NCBI RefSeq assembly: GCF_001922575.1 | Contig: NZ_MRCI01000001.1 | Coordinates: 1,054,001-1,118,000, forward strand | Reading direction: 5' to 3' | Length of the DNA: 64,000 bases | Origin: Neptunomonas phycophila | Lineage (GTDB): Bacteria > Pseudomonadota > Gammaproteobacteria > Pseudomonadales > Balneatricaceae | Shown here: one piece after another, positions 62,734 to 64,000 of the stretch | How the letters are laid out: each line of letters begins with the position of its first letter | Numbering within the stretch: position 1 is the stretch's first letter | Translations under genes and position numbers: made by a program | The notes under the pieces: model-generated | The model's database searches: none | What the model was told of the DNA's origin: nothing | What the model saw: only the letters and a program-made list of their open reading frames with translations

Positions 62734-64000
62734 ATGCCTGAACTCGATATAAGAACGTTACATGCCATACTGGCGATTGTCGGTTTCAGTGCGACAATAA
62801 CACTACTAGCACTTTGGAAGTCCCAACCTTATAAAAATGGTATGGGTTATATTGCGTTTGGTATTGGGTGCTCATTTTTGGCTGGCATCCTCGTGTCCTT
62901 GCGCGGAGTTGTACCTGATTTAATTTCTATTGTGCTAGGTAATCTTCTATTTGCCCTCACGTCTTTGTACGTACTCAAAGGCGTGAGGGTGTTTACCCGC
63001 AGGCCTATGTATGCTCATATTGAGTGGGCTTTGCCAGTCTTTTTTGTGATCTACTTTCTGTATTTTACGTACGTTGATCCCAATGTCTCAGCTCGGGTGT
63101 TAGGTATTTCGACGGTCTACTTCACATTCAGTCTGTCTATTGTTTTTAATCTACTAGTACCGGCTAAACCTCAATGGCAATGGTCTGCAAGAATGGTTGC
63201 TCTTGTTTATTTTGGTTTTGCTTTAAGCTCGTCTGTTCGCATTTACTTGGCGCTGTCCGGTCAAAGCGATTTACCCTTTATGGAAACGTCGGGTATTCAT
63301 GCCTGGACGATACTGATGGGGATATTTGTATTAGGAGGCAGTGCTCTAGGGTTTAGTTTAATGTCGCATGACGCATTGCAAAGCCAATATCGCATTCTAT
63401 CTCAAGGGGCTAAACAGGCCGCCTCATCAATAATTATTACTGACGCAGCCGGTAAGATCGAATATGTAAATCGAGCTTTTGAGCAATTGACCGGTTATTC
63501 GGTTGATGAAGTGCTTGGCCAAACGCCTTCTATTATTCAGTCAGATCAAACAAAGCCAGAAGTGTACGAGCAATTATGGCGCGAACTAAAAGCCGGGAAA
63601 ACGTGGCGCGGTGAGTTCTATAATCGCAAGAAAAATGGAGAGTTGTATTGGGAAATAGCTTCCATATCACCTGTTAAACAACGTAACGGTGAAACCACAC
63701 ATTACATTGCTATTAAAGAGAACATTACTGAATTAAAAGAAGCGGAAGCTAAAATACGCCATTTGGCCATGCATGATAGTTTAACGGGGTTGTCTCTAAA
63801 AAGTTTGTGTTTAGACCGTTGGCAACATGCACTGGCTTTGGCGAAGCGAAATCACACTAAAATTGCGTTGATGTTTGTTGATCTAGATGGTTTTAAATCG
63901 GTAAATGATAACCATGGACACAGTTATGGCGACAAACTATTAATTGAGATTGCGCGCCGTATAGCAAGCAGTGTTAGAGCGGCCGATACCGTTTGTCGAA
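62734..64000 (+). CDS. Membrane PAS-GGDEF protein (3' partial)
   Basis: The frame stays open to the window end, so the C-terminus is missing. Residues 1-205 contain about six or seven membrane helices, residues about 220-345 a PAS domain (NRAFEQLTGYSVDEVLGQTP, EIASISPVKQRNGE), and a GGDEF domain begins with MHDSLTGL (about 350) and MFVDLDGFKSVND. The sequence stops before the GGDEF signature, so activity and a possible EAL domain cannot be judged. The start ATG 62734 has only a weak ribosome site. Confidence 0.85.
   Translation, partial: MPELDIRTLHAILAIVGFSATITLLALWKSQPYKNGMGYIAFGIGCSFLAGILVSLRGVVPDLISIVLGNLLFALTSLYVLKGVRVFTRRPMYAHIEWALPVFFVIYFLYFTYVDPNVSARVLGISTVYFTFSLSIVFNLLVPAKPQWQWSARMVALVYFGFALSSSVRIYLALSGQSDLPFMETSGIHAWTILMGIFVLGGSALGFSLMSHDALQSQYRILSQGAKQAASSIIITDAAGKIEYVNRAFEQLTGYSVDEVLGQTPSIIQSDQTKPEVYEQLWRELKAGKTWRGEFYNRKKNGELYWEIASISPVKQRNGETTHYIAIKENITELKEAEAKIRHLAMHDSLTGLSLKSLCLDRWQHALALAKRNHTKIALMFVDLDGFKSVNDNHGHSYGDKLLIEIARRIASSVRAADTVCR

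Overview
This 64 kb window looks like ordinary chromosome of a moderately low-GC marine gammaproteobacterium, most like the Oceanospirillales (Neptunomonas, Amphritea or Marinobacterium type). That placement is inferred from protein content and from gene adjacencies also seen in Pseudomonas (aspartate aminotransferase next to uvrB; a yadGH-type ABC exporter near queF; metG, mrp and dcd close together). There are no transposases, integrases, phage genes, rRNA genes or CRISPR arrays. About 61 protein genes and one tRNA-Val are supported, on both strands.

Layout. 1-9.8 kb: a cut-off degenerate GGDEF/EAL regulator, a yadG-yadH-queF-ydjA run, cyclophilin ppiA, a Cache chemoreceptor with a FliA-type promoter, and dgt. 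9.8-19.5 kb: housekeeping and conserved-unknown genes (yciH, a retropepsin-like protease, an MTHFR-like protein, a GST, a LysM protein, smrA, a degenerate GGDEF membrane protein, tmcA, ybaK). 19.6-29.8 kb: the glrK-qseG-glrR two-component operon, an EF-hand protein, a TetR repressor divergent from a lipoprotein, a fused ornithine-lipid synthase (olsF) behind an array of PhoB-like repeats, dinB behind a LexA box, a deaminase and HopJ. 29.9-36.6 kb: the aapJQMP amino-acid ABC importer with a candidate sigma-54 promoter and an internal attenuator, then metG. 36.7-46.7 kb: HDOD protein, trmA, a TetR gene with paired operators in front of a three-domain LplT-PlsC-Aas fusion, a short mrp, dcd and two uncharacterised genes, one an internal duplication. 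46.7-54.7 kb: tolC, aspartate aminotransferase, uvrB, a PilZ-like protein, a Cache histidine kinase/LuxR regulator pair and tRNA-Val(GAC). 54.9-64 kb: a chemoreceptor, a bufferin-type RiPP operon (bufA-bufB-bufC-doxX), a diguanylate cyclase, a DUF3455 protein, an ECF sigma/anti-sigma pair and a cut-off PAS-GGDEF protein.

Themes. Signalling is dense: five proteins tied to cyclic-di-GMP domains (three with eroded motifs), two chemoreceptors, two histidine kinase systems, an HDOD protein and an ECF sigma factor. A second theme is membrane lipid remodelling (olsF with a PhoB-like array; the LplT-Aas fusion under a TetR). The most notable system is the bufferin operon: a four-Cys precursor peptide, its MNIO maturase, the partner protein and a DoxX membrane protein, lying near an ECF sigma factor that could govern it. 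The least explained pieces are the two genes downstream of dcd.
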